DNA of 64,000 nucleotides from an uncultured Rivibacter sp. GTDB lineage: Bacteria; Pseudomonadota; Gammaproteobacteria; Burkholderiales; Burkholderiaceae. The DNA lies in the NCBI GenBank assembly GCA_946480925.1, contig CAMLLU010000025.1, positions 1 through 64,000 on the forward strand, in the 5' to 3' direction. A program made the position numbers and the translations under genes. Shown piece after piece: positions 1-8,865 of this stretch. The notes under the pieces were generated by a model. That model saw nothing but the letters and a program-made list of their open reading frames with translations. It was not told where the DNA came from and did no database searches. How positions within the stretch are numbered: position 1 is the first letter of the stretch; each line of letters starts with the position of its first letter.

Positions 1-592
1 TGCCGCGCTTCTCGGTCTCGCCGATCACCTTCATCGGGCTCACCTCGAAGCCGTCACGCATTTCGAGCAGGCGGTCTTGCGGCACGCCTTTCTTGAACTC
101 GAGGTAGTGCACCTTGCCGTCGCGGCGCACCGTGAGGCGCAGCAGCTTCGAGAGCGCGTTCACGCACGACACGCCCACGCCGTGCAGGCCGCCCGACACC
201 TTGTAGCTGTTCTGGTTGAACTTGCCGCCGGCGTGCAGCTCGGTCAGCGCGATCTCGGCCGCGCTGCGCTTGGGCTCGTGCTTGTCGTCCATCTTCACGC
301 CGGTGGGGATGCCGCGGCCGTTGTCGATGACGGAGATGGAGTTGTCGGTGTGGATGGTGACGACGATGTCGTCGCAGAAGCCGGCCAGCGCCTCGTCAAT
401 GGAGTTGTCGACCACCTCGAACACAAGGTGGTGCAGGCCTGTGCCGTCGGAGGTGTCACCGATGTACATGCCCGGGCGCTTGCGCACCGCTTCCAGGCCC
501 TCGAGGATCTGGATGCTGGACTCGCCGTAGCCGGCGGACTGGTCCACCGGCTTGTTTTCGGGTTGGTCGGGCTGCTGGTTCTGGTCGGTCAT
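1..592 (-). CDS. gyrB: DNA gyrase subunit B, N-terminal part (cut by window edge)
   Basis: This is the ATPase-bearing B subunit of DNA gyrase, which introduces negative supercoils together with GyrA. About 197 N-terminal residues are visible and the rest lies beyond base 1. The GHKL ATPase signatures are readable: [11 protein letters not shown] near residue 38, [12 protein letters not shown] with the catalytic Glu/Asn region near residue 60, and DNGRGIP near residue 91. The [18 protein letters not shown]-lid loop follows near residue 136. The ATG at 590-592 starts MTDQNQQPD, and the short polar N-terminus before the conserved block is normal for betaproteobacterial GyrB. It lies last in the leftward dnaA-dnaN-gyrB order, about 100 bases after dnaN, with two hairpins in between. 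Confidence 0.97.
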   Translation of the reverse strand, partial: MTDQNQQPDQPENKPVDQSAGYGESSIQILEGLEAVRKRPGMYIGDTSDGTGLHHLVFEVVDNSIDEALAGFCDDIVVTIHTDNSISVIDNGRGIPTGVKMDDKHEPKRSAAEIALTELHAGGKFNQNSYKVSGGLHGVGVSCVNALSKLLRLTVRRDGKVHYLEFKKGVPQDRLLEMRDGFEVSPMKVIGETEKRG

Positions 593-607
593 ATCCACTC
601 ACTCGCT

Positions 608-664
608 GGGCCTGCAGCGTTGGCAGGCCCCTTAAGAAACGCTGAAGCGGGCCGAAGCCCGCTT
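608..664 (-). terminator. Two hairpins between dnaN and gyrB
   Basis: Two perfect 8-bp stems lie side by side. One pairs 608-615 with 623-630 (7-base loop). The other pairs 645-652 with 657-664 (CGAA tetraloop). Neither has a clear T-run on the minus strand. They could attenuate dnaN read-through into gyrB or stabilise the dnaN 3' end. This is inferred from structure only. Confidence 0.45.
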
Positions 665-696
665 GTTGATTCAGTCTCGTCGACTGATGCGTGCAC

Positions 697-1803
697 TCAG
701 ATGCGCATCGGCATCACGACGTACTTGAAGCCGCTTTGCTCCGGGATCGTCACCAGGGCAGAGCTGTTCGCATCGGCCAGCGACACGGTCACCATATCCT
801 GGTTCATGTTCGACAGTGCATCCATCAGGTAGGTCACGTTGAAACCGATCTCGATGGTGTCGCCACCGTAGTCGATCTCGAGCTCTTCCTTGGCTTCTTC
901 CTGCTCTGCGTTGCTGGAAGCAATGCGCAGGGTGCCCGGCTCGATGTTGACGCGTACCCCCTTGAACTTCTCGCTCGTCAGGATGGCGGCGCGCTGCAGG
1001 CTGGCCAGGAGCGGCGCCCGACCCAGCGTCACGTGGTTCTTGTGGTTCTTGGGAATCACGCGGTTGTAGTCGGGGAACTTGCCTTCCACGAGCTTGGTGA
1101 CGAACTCCATGCCCGAGAAGCTGAACTTGGCCTGGTTGCCGGCAAAGCGCAACTCGATCGGCGTGTCTTCGTCCTTCAGCAGGCGTTGCAGCTCCAGTAC
1201 CGTCTTGCGCGGCAGGATCACCTCCTGCTTCGGCATCTCGACGTCCAGCGTGGCCTGGGCCAACGCCAGGCGGTGGCCGTCGGTGGCCACCAGCGTGAGG
1301 CTCTTGCCTTCGGCCACGAACAGGATGCCGTTCAGGTAGTAGCGGATGTCGTGCACCGCCATCGCGAAGTGCACCTGGTTGATCAGGCTCTTCAACGTCT
1401 TCTGCGGCACGCTGAAGGCAGGGCCGAAATCGGCAGCCTCCTGAACCAGGGGGAAATCTTCGGCCGGCAGCGTCTGCAGTGTGAAGCGGCTCTTGCCGCC
1501 GGCGAGAGTGAGCTTGTTCTGGTTGGAGGTGAGGGACACCGTCTGGTCGGCCGGCAGCGTGCGCAGGATGTCGATCAACTTGCGGGCGCCCACCGTGGTG
1601 CTGAAGTTGCCGGCATCGCCGTCGAATTCGGCGGTGGTGCGCACCTGGATCTCGAGATCGCTGGTGGTGAACTCGACCTGCCCCCCGTTCTTGCGCAGCA
1701 GCACGTTGGCCAGGATGGGCAAGGTATGGCGGCGTTCGACGATGCCCGCCACGGCTTGCAGTGCGCTCAGCACTTTGTCCTGGGTACTCTTCAACACAAT
1801 CAT
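697..1803 (-). CDS. dnaN: DNA polymerase III beta subunit (sliding clamp)
   Basis: This 368-residue protein is the ring-shaped processivity clamp of DNA polymerase III. It matches the family's usual length of about 366-370 residues. The start MIVLKSTQDKVLSALQAVAGIVERRHTLPIL is the typical first beta-clamp repeat. The three-domain layout continues to the C-terminal VVMPMRI, where family members end in a similar M-P-M/V-R segment. It lies between dnaA and gyrB on the same strand, the conserved order around the bacterial origin. The ATG at 1801-1803 is the only start that keeps the canonical N-terminus. No oddities were seen. Confidence 0.98.
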   Translation of the reverse strand: MIVLKSTQDKVLSALQAVAGIVERRHTLPILANVLLRKNGGQVEFTTSDLEIQVRTTAEFDGDAGNFSTTVGARKLIDILRTLPADQTVSLTSNQNKLTLAGGKSRFTLQTLPAEDFPLVQEAADFGPAFSVPQKTLKSLINQVHFAMAVHDIRYYLNGILFVAEGKSLTLVATDGHRLALAQATLDVEMPKQEVILPRKTVLELQRLLKDEDTPIELRFAGNQAKFSFSGMEFVTKLVEGKFPDYNRVIPKNHKNHVTLGRAPLLASLQRAAILTSEKFKGVRVNIEPGTLRIASSNAEQEEAKEELEIDYGGDTIEIGFNVTYLMDALSNMNQDMVTVSLADANSSALVTIPEQSGFKYVVMPMRI

Positions 1804-2061
1804 GTCAACCTCTGAAGGTAGTGGTTCTTAGTAGGGGTTGGTTTTTCTTGTGGAAAACGCCATTTTCTCTTTTTCCGTCAGGCGCTTAGCTGGGCATCAA
1901 CCCTGTGGGTCGACACCTTGTTTTCGCAGTGGGCAACAGACAACAACTTGCGAAAGACGCGCCGGCCTGTGGATGACTGGCCGCTTGTTCGAAAGTTGTC
2001 CCCAGGTTTGTCACTTGACCGAGTTTGCCCTGGCCGTGTAGCGGGCGCGAAAGCCACGCGA
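1804..2061. other. dnaA-dnaN spacer with DnaA-box-like sites
   Basis: This 258-base spacer carries two near-matches to the DnaA box TTATCCACA on the minus strand: TGTGGAAAA at 1849-1857 and TGTGGATGA at 1968-1976, each one mismatch away. A T-rich patch lies at about 1833-1880. It contains no gene. It may be part of the origin or a dnaN promoter region. Which of the two spacers flanking dnaA unwinds cannot be settled from sequence alone. Confidence 0.5.
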
Positions 2062-3483
2062 TCAGCCTTTCAAGGTTTGTTCCAGCACGTGCAGCTGCTG
2101 GTTGAGCTCGGTGTTCTTGGTGCGCTCGCCAGAAATCTTGCGCACCGCGTGCAGCACGGTCGTGTGATCGCGACCGCCGAAGAGCTCGCCGATCTCGGGC
2201 AGGCTCTTCTGGGTGAGTTCCTTGGCGAGGTACATCGCGATCTGGCGCGGCCGCGCAATCGAGGCGGGGCGCTTCTTCGAGTACATGTCGGCGACCTTGA
2301 TCTTGTAGAAATCGGCCACGGTCTTCTGGATGTTTTCCACCGAGATCTGGCGATTCTGGATCGACAGCAGGTCTTTCAGCGCATCGCGTGCCAGCTGGAT
2401 GTTGATGTCCTTGTGTGAAAAGCGCGCATAGGCCAGCACCTTGCGCAGCGCCCCTTCGAGCTCGCGCACGTTGGCCCGCACGTTCTTGGCCACGAAGAAC
2501 GCCACGTCCTCCGGCATCGGCGTGCCTTCCGCCTCGGACTTCTTCATCAGGATGGCTACGCGCATCTCGAGCTCGGGCGGCTCGATGGCCACGGTGAGCC
2601 CGGCGTCGAATCGCGAGGTCAGGCGCTCGTCGATGTCCACCAGCCCTTTCGGGTAGGTGTCGCTGGTCATGATGATGTGAGCCCGCTTGGCCAGCAGTGC
2701 CTCGAAGGCGTTGAAGAACTCTTCCTGCGTGCGCTCCTTGCCGGCGAAGAACTGCACGTCGTCGATCAGCAGCAGGTCCAGCGAGTGGTACTTGGCCTTG
2801 AGCTCGTCGAAAGTTTTGCGCTGGTAGTTCTTCACCACGTCGGTGATGAACTGCTCGGCGTGCAGATAGAGGATGCGTGCGTCCGGCCGGTCGGCCAGCA
2901 GGGCGTTGCCCACGGCGTGGATGAGGTGCGTCTTGCCCAACCCCACCCCGCCGTAAATGAACAGCGGGTTGTACATCGCACCCGGCGCGCCAGCTACGTG
3001 CAGCGCGGCGGTGCGGGCCATCTGGTTGGCTCGTCCGGGCACGAGCGTATCGAAGGTCAGGCCTGGATTCAGTCGATTCTGATTCTTGGCAGGAGCGCTG
3101 CCGTTGATGTGCAACGCCGGGGTCTGAACGATTGCACCGGCGCCGTTGTTCATGGTCAGTGCCTGTGCGGCGCTGACCGGCTGATGCTGGTTCTGCGGCA
3201 CCGCCCCCGCTGTGCGAGGTGGCGCTTCGCGCGGCGCCAGCGTGAGCTCCAGGCGCACCGGCTTGCCGGCCAGTTCGGCCAGCACAGACTCGATGCGTGG
3301 CGCGTACTGCGTGCGGATCCAGTCCAGCTTGAAGCGGTTGGGCACCCGCACCGACGCCACGGCCACGTCGCCGCGGTCACTCACGTCGGCAGCAGGCAGT
3401 GGGCGGATCCAGGTGTTGAATTGCTGTTCGGGCAACTCGGTTGCAAGACGTTCGCAACCGCGCAGCCACAAGTCTTCGCTCAT
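2062..3483 (-). CDS. dnaA: Chromosomal replication initiator protein DnaA
   Basis: DnaA is the AAA+ ATPase that binds DnaA boxes and melts oriC. The ATG at 3481-3483 gives 473 residues beginning [14 protein letters not shown], the expected domain I start. The longer upstream frame has no homologous look. Visible parts are domain I, a variable Pro/Gln/Ala-rich domain II (about residues 95-140), the Walker [11 protein letters not shown], the Walker [10 protein letters not shown], and the domain IV DnaA-box-binding signature [15 protein letters not shown] near the C-terminus. It is the first gene of dnaA-dnaN-gyrB and diverges from rpmH. A perfect DnaA box and a variant box in front of it fit autoregulation and origin function. 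Confidence 0.98.
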   Translation of the reverse strand: MSEDLWLRGCERLATELPEQQFNTWIRPLPAADVSDRGDVAVASVRVPNRFKLDWIRTQYAPRIESVLAELAGKPVRLELTLAPREAPPRTAGAVPQNQHQPVSAAQALTMNNGAGAIVQTPALHINGSAPAKNQNRLNPGLTFDTLVPGRANQMARTAALHVAGAPGAMYNPLFIYGGVGLGKTHLIHAVGNALLADRPDARILYLHAEQFITDVVKNYQRKTFDELKAKYHSLDLLLIDDVQFFAGKERTQEEFFNAFEALLAKRAHIIMTSDTYPKGLVDIDERLTSRFDAGLTVAIEPPELEMRVAILMKKSEAEGTPMPEDVAFFVAKNVRANVRELEGALRKVLAYARFSHKDINIQLARDALKDLLSIQNRQISVENIQKTVADFYKIKVADMYSKKRPASIARPRQIAMYLAKELTQKSLPEIGELFGGRDHTTVLHAVRKISGERTKNTELNQQLHVLEQTLKG

Positions 3484-3610
3484 GTTGTGGACAAGTTCTT
3501 CTCGAAGCGGCGGGATTCTACGTGTGCGCCGCCCGCGGAAAGCGGGGTTATCCACAGTTTTTTGTAGGGGGTCAAGACCCCGAGAGACCCGCAATCCGTG
3601 GTGTAAGTCG
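3484..3610. other. Candidate oriC / dnaA upstream region
   Basis: The divergent dnaA/rpmH spacer contains a perfect DnaA box TTATCCACA at 3548-3556. A variant, TTGTCCACA read on the minus strand, lies at 3486-3494 next to the dnaA start. Gene order dnaN-dnaA-(spacer)-rpmH-rnpA is the classic origin neighbourhood. Only these two boxes were found by eye, so the functional origin may also use the dnaA-dnaN spacer. Confidence 0.6.
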
Positions 3611-3639
3611 TTGACCGTAAAGGGTGTTTTTGGTGTAAT
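3611..3639 (+). promoter_or_regulatory. Sigma-70-type promoter for rpmH
   Basis: A TTGACC -35 element (3611-3616) and a TGTAAT -10 element (3634-3639) are separated by exactly 17 bases. They sit about 140 bases upstream of rpmH and face the ribosomal-protein/rnpA/yidC genes. This is the strongest promoter-like sequence seen by eye in the window. Confidence 0.7.
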
Positions 3640-3778
3640 GCCTGGTTCTCCGCGAGGCGGCCTTCAAAGGCACTGAACTCCTTCCCTGGGTCACTGGTCT
3701 TGCGGGAATCGTCAAATTGGCGCGTTGCAAGCCACCGGGCCTCGGTGGATGTGAGCAAGAAGCGCTAGAGGATCCAAC

Positions 3779-3913
3779 ATGAAACGCACTTACCAGCCCT
3801 CGAAGGTTCGCCGCGCCCGTACGCACGGTTTCCTGGTCCGTATGAAGACGCGCGGAGGCCGCAAGGTCATCAGCGCGCGCCGCGCCAAGGGCCGCAAGCG
3901 TCTGGGCCTGTAG
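3779..3913 (+). CDS. rpmH: Large ribosomal subunit protein bL34
   Basis: This 44-residue, very basic protein begins [18 protein letters not shown] and ends GRKRLGL, with the [18 protein letters not shown] core that defines bL34. It is full length for the family. It sits in the 50S subunit near the exit-tunnel side of 23S rRNA. It opens the rightward rpmH-rnpA-yidD-yidC group and is preceded by a TTGACC-N17-TGTAAT promoter. The small size explains why it can be missed by length-filtered gene calling. Confidence 0.98.
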   Translation: MKRTYQPSKVRRARTHGFLVRMKTRGGRKVISARRAKGRKRLGL

Positions 3914-3946
3914 GGCCTGGTTCGGTGCGAACCGAGCCCTTTGCCG

Positions 3947-4399
3947 ATGTCTGCCCGGCCGCTGCCTGGGCTAACGAGCCTTGTTGCGCCGTCGGACTTT
4001 CAACGGGTGCTGGCCACGCGGCCGGTGGCCCGCAGTCCGCACTTCAGCCTGCACCACGCCGTGCCTGACGCCGCGGAGTTGTCAACAGGCTCGGCGGAGT
4101 CGGCGGGCAGGGCTGTGGAAAGCCAGCTCGATTCCGTGGCAGGCTGGCGTTTCGGGCTCGTGGTGCCCAAGCGACAAGCCCGCCGCGCCGTCACACGCAA
4201 CCTAGTGAAGCGTCAGGCGCGTGAAGCGATGCGTCAGCATCTGAATCGATTGCCGCCCGGCGACTGGGTGGTGCGTCTGCGCGCGCCCATCAATGTGCAG
4301 CAGTTCCCCAGCGCTGCATCTCCGGCGTTGAGGCTGGCCATGCGCAGTGAACTGAGCGGCCTGTTCAATGCGGTGGCTGTTCAGCGGCAGCCCGCCTGA
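3947..4399 (+). CDS. rnpA: Ribonuclease P protein component
   Basis: This is the protein cofactor of RNase P, which matures the 5' ends of tRNAs with the M1 RNA. The ATG at 3947 gives 150 residues; a TTG two codons earlier is also possible. The RNR signature is visible as AVTRNLVKRQAREAMRQH around residues 82-99, preceded by the conserved FGLVVPKRQARRA segment. An insertion of about 30 residues between the DFQRVLATRPVARSPHFSLHH strand and FGLVVPK makes it longer than E. coli RnpA (119 residues). It lies between rpmH and yidD, as in most bacteria. Confidence 0.93.
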   Translation: MSARPLPGLTSLVAPSDFQRVLATRPVARSPHFSLHHAVPDAAELSTGSAESAGRAVESQLDSVAGWRFGLVVPKRQARRAVTRNLVKRQAREAMRQHLNRLPPGDWVVRLRAPINVQQFPSAASPALRLAMRSELSGLFNAVAVQRQPA

Positions 4400-4415
4400 A
4401 CACAAGCTACGCACC

Positions 4416-4733
4416 ATGCTGCCGCTCAAGCTCTGGCCTCGCCAAGCCTTGATATTGCCGGTGCGTGCCTATCGACTGCTGTTGAGCCCTTGGCTCGGCT
4501 CGGCATGCCGTTTCGAACCCACCTGTTCGGCCTATGCCTTGCAGGCGCTCGAGCGCCACGGTGCACTGGCCGGTGCCTACCTTATGGCAGCACGGCTGCT
4601 GCGCTGCCACCCGTGGTGTGACGGCGGCCTCGACCCCGTGCCGCACCGCGCACCGGGATTGTTCTCCCGCTTCATCACCGCGTCGCCCGACGCGGCCAAG
4701 CTCTCCTCTTCTCATCAAGAGTCGTCGTCATGA
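4416..4733 (+). CDS. yidD: Membrane protein insertion efficiency factor YidD
   Basis: This small membrane-associated protein is thought to assist YidC-dependent insertion. The ATG at 4416 gives 105 residues with the diagnostic YRLLLSPWLGSACRFEPTCSAYALQALERHG stretch, followed by RLLRCHPWCDGGLDPVP, including the conserved cysteines and HPW. An in-frame ATG upstream at 4368 would overlap rnpA and lacks family similarity. The C-terminal tail of about 25 residues after PHRAP is variable. The stop overlaps the yidC start by four bases (ATGA), which suggests translational coupling. Confidence 0.95.
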   Translation: MLPLKLWPRQALILPVRAYRLLLSPWLGSACRFEPTCSAYALQALERHGALAGAYLMAARLLRCHPWCDGGLDPVPHRAPGLFSRFITASPDAAKLSSSHQESSS

Positions 4734-6373
4734 CCGATATGCGCCGCACCGTGTTGTGGGTGGTGTTCACGATGTCGCTGTTCCTGCTGTGGGACGGCTG
4801 GAACAAACACAACGGCAAGCCCTCGTTCTTCAGCCCGGCCGCCCCGCGGCCTGCAGCCAGCGCACCTGCTGCAAACACGGCCACCGGTGGCGTGCCTGCG
4901 CCCAGTGCCACGGTACAGTCGGGCACAGTGCCTGCAGCTGCTCCGGCCACCGCCTCGTCTGCAACGGTCACGGCGACCACAGATCTGTTTGCCGCGACCT
5001 TCGACGGCCAGGGAGGCAGCCTCGTGCGGCTCGAGCTGCTGCAGCAGAAAGACCAGAACGACCCCGGCAAGAACGTCGTGCTGTTCGACCGTTCTTCGCA
5101 GCGCAGCTACTTCGCGCAAACCGGCCTGATCGGCACAGCGGCCCTGCCGAACCACCTGACGCCGATGACCATCGTGCCGGGTGAAACATCTCTGAAAGAT
5201 GGGGTCAACAGCGTGAACGTGAGCTTCGAGTCGCCGGAGATGGGCGGTGTGAAGCTGCGCAAGACCTACGCGCTCAAGCGCGGTGACTACACCATCGACG
5301 TCGTCCACGAAGTCGTCAACGCCGGTGTTGCGCCGGTGTCACCGCAGCTGTACCTGCAACTTGTGCGAGACGGCAACCCGCCTCCGGGTGAGTCGAGCTT
5401 CTACAGCACCTTCACTGGCCCAGCGGTCTACACCGACGCGAGCAAGTTCCAGAAGGTGGAGTTCAAGCACATCGAAAAAGGTGATGCCAGCTACGAAAAG
5501 CAGGCCAACGATGGCTGGATCGCGATGGTGCAGCACTACTTCGCATCAGCCTGGCTGCTGCCGCAGGGGCAGCGCGAATTCCGCACCGCCAAGGTGAGCG
5601 ACAACCTCTACTCGATCGCGATGGTGCTGCCGGCCAAGACGGTGGCACCCGGTGCGACCGAGAAATTCGAGGCACGCCTGTTCGCCGGCCCGCAGGAAGA
5701 GAAGAAGCTCGAGGCGCTGGCGCCCGGTCTCGAACTCGTGAAGGACTACGGCTGGTTCACCATCCTGGCCAAGCCGCTGTTCTGGCTGCTCGACAAGCTG
5801 CACGGCGTCATCGGCAACTGGGGCTGGGCCATCGTTGCGCTGGTGGTGCTGCTGAAGATCGCTTTCTACTGGCTCAACGCCAGCGCCTATCGCTCGATGG
5901 CCAAGATGAAGGCCATCAACCCGCGCATCATGGAGCTGCGTGAACGTCTGAAGGACAAGCCCCAGCAGATGCAGCAGGAAATGATGCGCATCTACCGCGA
6001 AGAGAAGGTCAACCCCATCGGCGGCTGCCTGCCGATCATGATCCAGATCCCCTTCTTCATTGCGCTGTACTGGGTGCTGCTGTCCAGCGTGGAAATGCGC
6101 AACGCGCCCTGGATCGGCTGGGTTACCGACCTGTCGGTGAAGGACCCGTACTTCATCCTGCCGCTGGTGATGACGGGCTCGACGTTGCTGCAAACCTGGC
6201 TCAACCCGACACCGCCGGACCCGGTGCAAGCCAAGATGATGTGGATCATGCCGCTGGTCTTCAGCGTGATGTTCTTCTTCTTCCCGGCGGGCCTGGTGCT
6301 GTACTGGGTCACGAACAACCTGCTGTCGATCGCCCAACAGTGGGTCATCAACAAGCGGCTCGGTGTGAGCTGA
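4730..6373 (+). CDS. yidC: Membrane protein insertase YidC
   Basis: This 547-residue inner-membrane insertase works with or without SecYEG. It begins MTDMRRTVLWVVFTMSLFLLWDGWNKH, the gram-negative N-terminal helix. A Pro/Ala-rich linker follows, then the large periplasmic beta domain (about residues 80-340). The conserved five-helix core begins at the GNWGWAIVALVVLLK segment and includes NPIGGCLPIMIQIPFFIALYWVL and GLVLYWVTNNLLSIAQQWVINK. The length matches proteobacterial YidC (540-560). It is coupled to yidD by the 4-base overlap and followed by a strong hairpin. Confidence 0.98.
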   Translation: MTDMRRTVLWVVFTMSLFLLWDGWNKHNGKPSFFSPAAPRPAASAPAANTATGGVPAPSATVQSGTVPAAAPATASSATVTATTDLFAATFDGQGGSLVRLELLQQKDQNDPGKNVVLFDRSSQRSYFAQTGLIGTAALPNHLTPMTIVPGETSLKDGVNSVNVSFESPEMGGVKLRKTYALKRGDYTIDVVHEVVNAGVAPVSPQLYLQLVRDGNPPPGESSFYSTFTGPAVYTDASKFQKVEFKHIEKGDASYEKQANDGWIAMVQHYFASAWLLPQGQREFRTAKVSDNLYSIAMVLPAKTVAPGATEKFEARLFAGPQEEKKLEALAPGLELVKDYGWFTILAKPLFWLLDKLHGVIGNWGWAIVALVVLLKIAFYWLNASAYRSMAKMKAINPRIMELRERLKDKPQQMQQEMMRIYREEKVNPIGGCLPIMIQIPFFIALYWVLLSSVEMRNAPWIGWVTDLSVKDPYFILPLVMTGSTLLQTWLNPTPPDPVQAKMMWIMPLVFSVMFFFFPAGLVLYWVTNNLLSIAQQWVINKRLGVS

Positions 6374-6392
6374 CGCTGCGGTGCACTACAAC

Positions 6393-6422
6393 AAAAACGC
6401 CTCGGACCGCCGAGGCGTTTTT
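6393..6422 (+). terminator. Rho-independent terminator after yidC
   Basis: A perfect 13-bp stem pairs 6393-6405 with 6410-6422 across an ACCG loop. It starts with five A and ends with five T, so it could work in both directions. It lies 19 bases after the yidC stop. Confidence 0.9.
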
Positions 6423-6707
6423 GTTTGTGCGTCCTGCGATGGTCACCCCCTTCGACAACGTGAGGGCCGCGCCAAAAGTCACACGACCCCCATGCCTATG
6501 GGGTCGTATGGCGTTGCGCGTGGCCATGCATACGCGCAGGATTGACTCAGCGGGGCCGACCCGGGGGGCGCAAGCAGTCAAGCGGAGCGCACTCGGCTCT
6601 GGAGGTTGTCCCGAACGTTGCTGCATCGTCCTCCAGACGTGATGGGCTTCGATCGGGCACCTCCCTCCGCGCCATCTTCCACAAGTTGCATCGCCGACAA
6701 TTCCGCG
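6423..6707. other. Spacer between yidC terminator and mnmE
   Basis: No gene was recognised in these 285 bases. One 8-bp inverted repeat (ACGACCCC at 6483-6490 with GGGGTCGT at 6500-6507) could form a small hairpin. Reading frames crossing the region are continuous into mnmE from several alternative starts but show no MnmE-like residues before 6708. Confidence 0.5.
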
Positions 6708-8102
6708 ATGCTGCCGCGCCACCACGACCCCATCGTCGCCATTGCCACCGCTCCCGGGCGTGGTGCCGTGGGCATCGTGCGTGTGTCAGGCCGCGACGTG
6801 TTGCCCGTCATCGAAGCGCTGTGCGGGCAGCCGCTCAAGCCGCGCCAGGCACACTACCTCGCGTTCCGCGATGCACAGGGCGAGGCCATCGACCAGGGAC
6901 TGGCGATCCACTTCCCTGCCCCGCACAGCTACACCGGCGAAGACGTGCTCGAGCTGCAGGCGCACGGCGGGCCGGTGGTGCTGCAGCTGCTGCTGGCACG
7001 TTGCCTAGCTGCCGGTGCCGAGCTCGGTCTGAGGTTGGCTGAACCGGGCGAGTTCACCGAGCGGGCTTTTCTCAACGACAAGATCGACCTCGCCCAGGCC
7101 GAAGCGATTGCGGATCTCATCGAGGCCAGCACCGAAGCTGCGGCGCGTTCCGCCAGCCGCTCGCTGAGTGGTGCCTTCTCGAAGGAAGTCGAGGCACTGC
7201 GTGATGCGCTCATCGAATTGCGCATGCTGGTCGAAGCCACGCTGGACTTCCCCGAAGAGGAAATCGACTTCCTGGAGAAGGCCGATGCGCGCGGCCGGCT
7301 CGACCGCGTGGTGGCCCGGCTCGACGCCGTGCTCGACCGGGCCCAACAAGGTGCGCTGCTGCGCGAGGGCATTCACGTGGTGCTGGCCGGCCAGCCCAAC
7401 GTGGGCAAGAGTTCGCTGCTCAATGCGCTAGCCGGCGCCGAGCTCGCGATCGTCACGCCCATTCCTGGCACCACGCGCGACAAGGTCAGCGAGACGATCC
7501 AGATTGAAGGTGTGCCCCTGCACGTGATCGACACGGCCGGCCTGCGCGAGGCCGGCGACGAGGTGGAGCGCATCGGCATCGCGCGCAGCTGGGCGGCCAT
7601 CGAGGCCGCTGACGCAGTGTTGTTCCTGCACGATCTCACGCGCCTCGGCCAGCCCGGCTACGAAACGGCTGAACGCGACATCGAGCGGCGGCTGCCGCAT
7701 GGTGTGGCGCAGCATGCGCGCATCGTGCACGTATACAACAAGGCCGATGCGCCCGATGCCGCGGAGCCGCCGGTGCCAGCCGAGGGTGAACAGGCGCTCA
7801 AGCTGTCGGCTAAGACTGGTGCCGGCCTCGAGGAACTGCGCCGCTGCCTGCTCGGCATTGCCGGCTGGCATGCCGCGCCCGAAGGGGTGTTCATCGCCCG
7901 GGCGAGGCATGTGCAGGCCCTGCAGGCGGCCCGGTGGCACTTGCAAGAGGCCCAGGCGCACTTGGGGCAAGCCGACGCCGCGCTCGACCTGCTGGCCGAG
8001 GAACTGCGCCTTGCGCACAACGCACTCGGTGAAATCACCGGCGCCTTTTCGGCCGACGACCTGCTGGGCGAAATCTTCTCGCGTTTCTGTATCGGCAAGT
8101 AA
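6708..8102 (+). CDS. mnmE: tRNA uridine-5-carboxymethylaminomethyl(34) synthesis GTPase MnmE
   Basis: MnmE is a GTPase that acts with MnmG to modify the wobble uridine (U34) of certain tRNAs. The ATG at 6708 gives 464 residues starting [28 protein letters not shown], the normal N-terminal formyl-THF-binding domain. The G domain shows the P-loop [14 protein letters not shown] near residue 230, switch region PGTTRD and G3 DTAGLRE. The protein ends FCIGK, the invariant C-terminal catalytic-cysteine motif. An upstream in-frame extension (from 6606) has no family match. It is placed after yidC, as in many proteobacteria. Confidence 0.97.
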   Translation: MLPRHHDPIVAIATAPGRGAVGIVRVSGRDVLPVIEALCGQPLKPRQAHYLAFRDAQGEAIDQGLAIHFPAPHSYTGEDVLELQAHGGPVVLQLLLARCLAAGAELGLRLAEPGEFTERAFLNDKIDLAQAEAIADLIEASTEAAARSASRSLSGAFSKEVEALRDALIELRMLVEATLDFPEEEIDFLEKADARGRLDRVVARLDAVLDRAQQGALLREGIHVVLAGQPNVGKSSLLNALAGAELAIVTPIPGTTRDKVSETIQIEGVPLHVIDTAGLREAGDEVERIGIARSWAAIEAADAVLFLHDLTRLGQPGYETAERDIERRLPHGVAQHARIVHVYNKADAPDAAEPPVPAEGEQALKLSAKTGAGLEELRRCLLGIAGWHAAPEGVFIARARHVQALQAARWHLQEAQAHLGQADAALDLLAEELRLAHNALGEITGAFSADDLLGEIFSRFCIGK

Positions 8103-8181
8103 GGGCCGCACTTTACGTGCACTACGCCACGACTGCCAGCCCTGTCGCGTGACCGGCGGGCCACTCTGGGGGCGCAACGTG

Positions 8182-8210
8182 TTGTAGGCCACCTGGGTGG
8201 CGCCCATAAT
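8182..8210 (+). promoter_or_regulatory. Possible promoter of the cyclic-nucleotide-binding gene
   Basis: TTGTAG (8182-8187) and CATAAT (8205-8210) are spaced by 17 bases, about 64 bases upstream of the ATG at 8274. This is a reasonable sigma-70 match seen by eye, not tested. Confidence 0.4.
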
Positions 8211-8273
8211 GAAAGGAAAAATTTCACGGTCGGCCCGTGCCTCTCCACGGCGCCGCTATTGCGAGACGACACG

Positions 8274-8741
8274 ATGGAACTCAACGATCTGGTCCAGGCG
8301 GTGCAGTCGCTCAACGCGGAAGATGCCTTCCGCGCGCGGCTTGACGCGCAACAGTGGAAAACCCTGGCGCAATACCTCACGCGCCACGAGATCCGCGCTG
8401 GTGATCTGCTCATCAAACAGGGTGACAACGACCGCACGGTCTACTTCCTCGGCCAGGGGTCACTGCAGGTGTTTGCCACTGGCGGCCCTCCGGGCTCGAG
8501 CCGCATCGCCATCCTGCGCACCGGGTCGATCTGCGGCGAGCCGGGACTGTTTGCCGACGGGCCACGCACCGCGAACGTCGAGGCGATGATGCCTTGCGTG
8601 GTGTGGGCCCTGCGCCTGCCGCGCTTCGAGGAACTGGCCGCACGTGTGCCGGCCATCGCACTGGAAGTGGCGCGGGCCTGCGGCGGCGTGATGGCGATCC
8701 GCATGCGCGCCAACATGTCCAAGCAGATGCCGATTTCTTGA
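8274..8741 (+). CDS. Cyclic-nucleotide-binding (cNMP) domain protein
   Basis: This 155-residue protein is essentially one CRP-type cNMP-binding beta-roll. The pattern LTRHEIRAGDLLIKQGDNDRTVYFLGQGSLQVF is followed by a phosphate-binding-cassette-like GSICGEPGLFADGPRTANVEA. No DNA-binding HTH follows, so it is probably a sensor or adaptor rather than a transcription factor. Whether it binds cAMP, c-di-GMP or nothing cannot be told. The ATG at 8274 is preferred; a TTG five codons upstream is possible. It is a single-gene unit between mnmE and the convergent apt, with a bidirectional hairpin after it. Confidence 0.8.
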   Translation: MELNDLVQAVQSLNAEDAFRARLDAQQWKTLAQYLTRHEIRAGDLLIKQGDNDRTVYFLGQGSLQVFATGGPPGSSRIAILRTGSICGEPGLFADGPRTANVEAMMPCVVWALRLPRFEELAARVPAIALEVARACGGVMAIRMRANMSKQMPIS

Positions 8742-8787
8742 CCGCCCCCGTAGCGCCTGCGGGGCTCCCCCCTCAAGGGGCAGCCCA

Positions 8788-8814
8788 GCGGACCGGCGGA
8801 GCCGGATCCGCGGC
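8788..8814. repeat. Interspersed palindrome-like repeat, copy 1
   Basis: The 27-base segment is 25/27 identical to the reverse complement of 43091-43117 elsewhere in the window. It has internal dyad symmetry around CCGGC-GGA-GCCGG. Both copies are intergenic, which suggests a REP-like element family in this genome. Confidence 0.6.
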
Positions 8815-8830
8815 GCCCACGCTGATCGAC

Positions 8831-8851
8831 AAAGGCCGCAACGCGGCCTTT
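8831..8851. terminator. Bidirectional terminator between convergent genes
   Basis: AAAGGCCGC at 8831-8839 pairs with GCGGCCTTT at 8843-8851 across a 3-base loop. It sits between the ends of the cNMP gene (8741) and apt (8866), which converge, so it likely serves both. Confidence 0.75.
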
Positions 8852-8865
8852 GTCTCTGGTGGTTC

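Noticed and set aside
3484..3594. Longer dnaA frame starting at 3594
   Set aside because: The extra residues cross the DnaA boxes and have no DnaA similarity. The ATG at 3483 starts the canonical domain I.
6606..6707. 34-residue N-terminal extension of mnmE
   Set aside because: It has no MnmE-like residues; the conserved start is MLPRHHDP at 6708.
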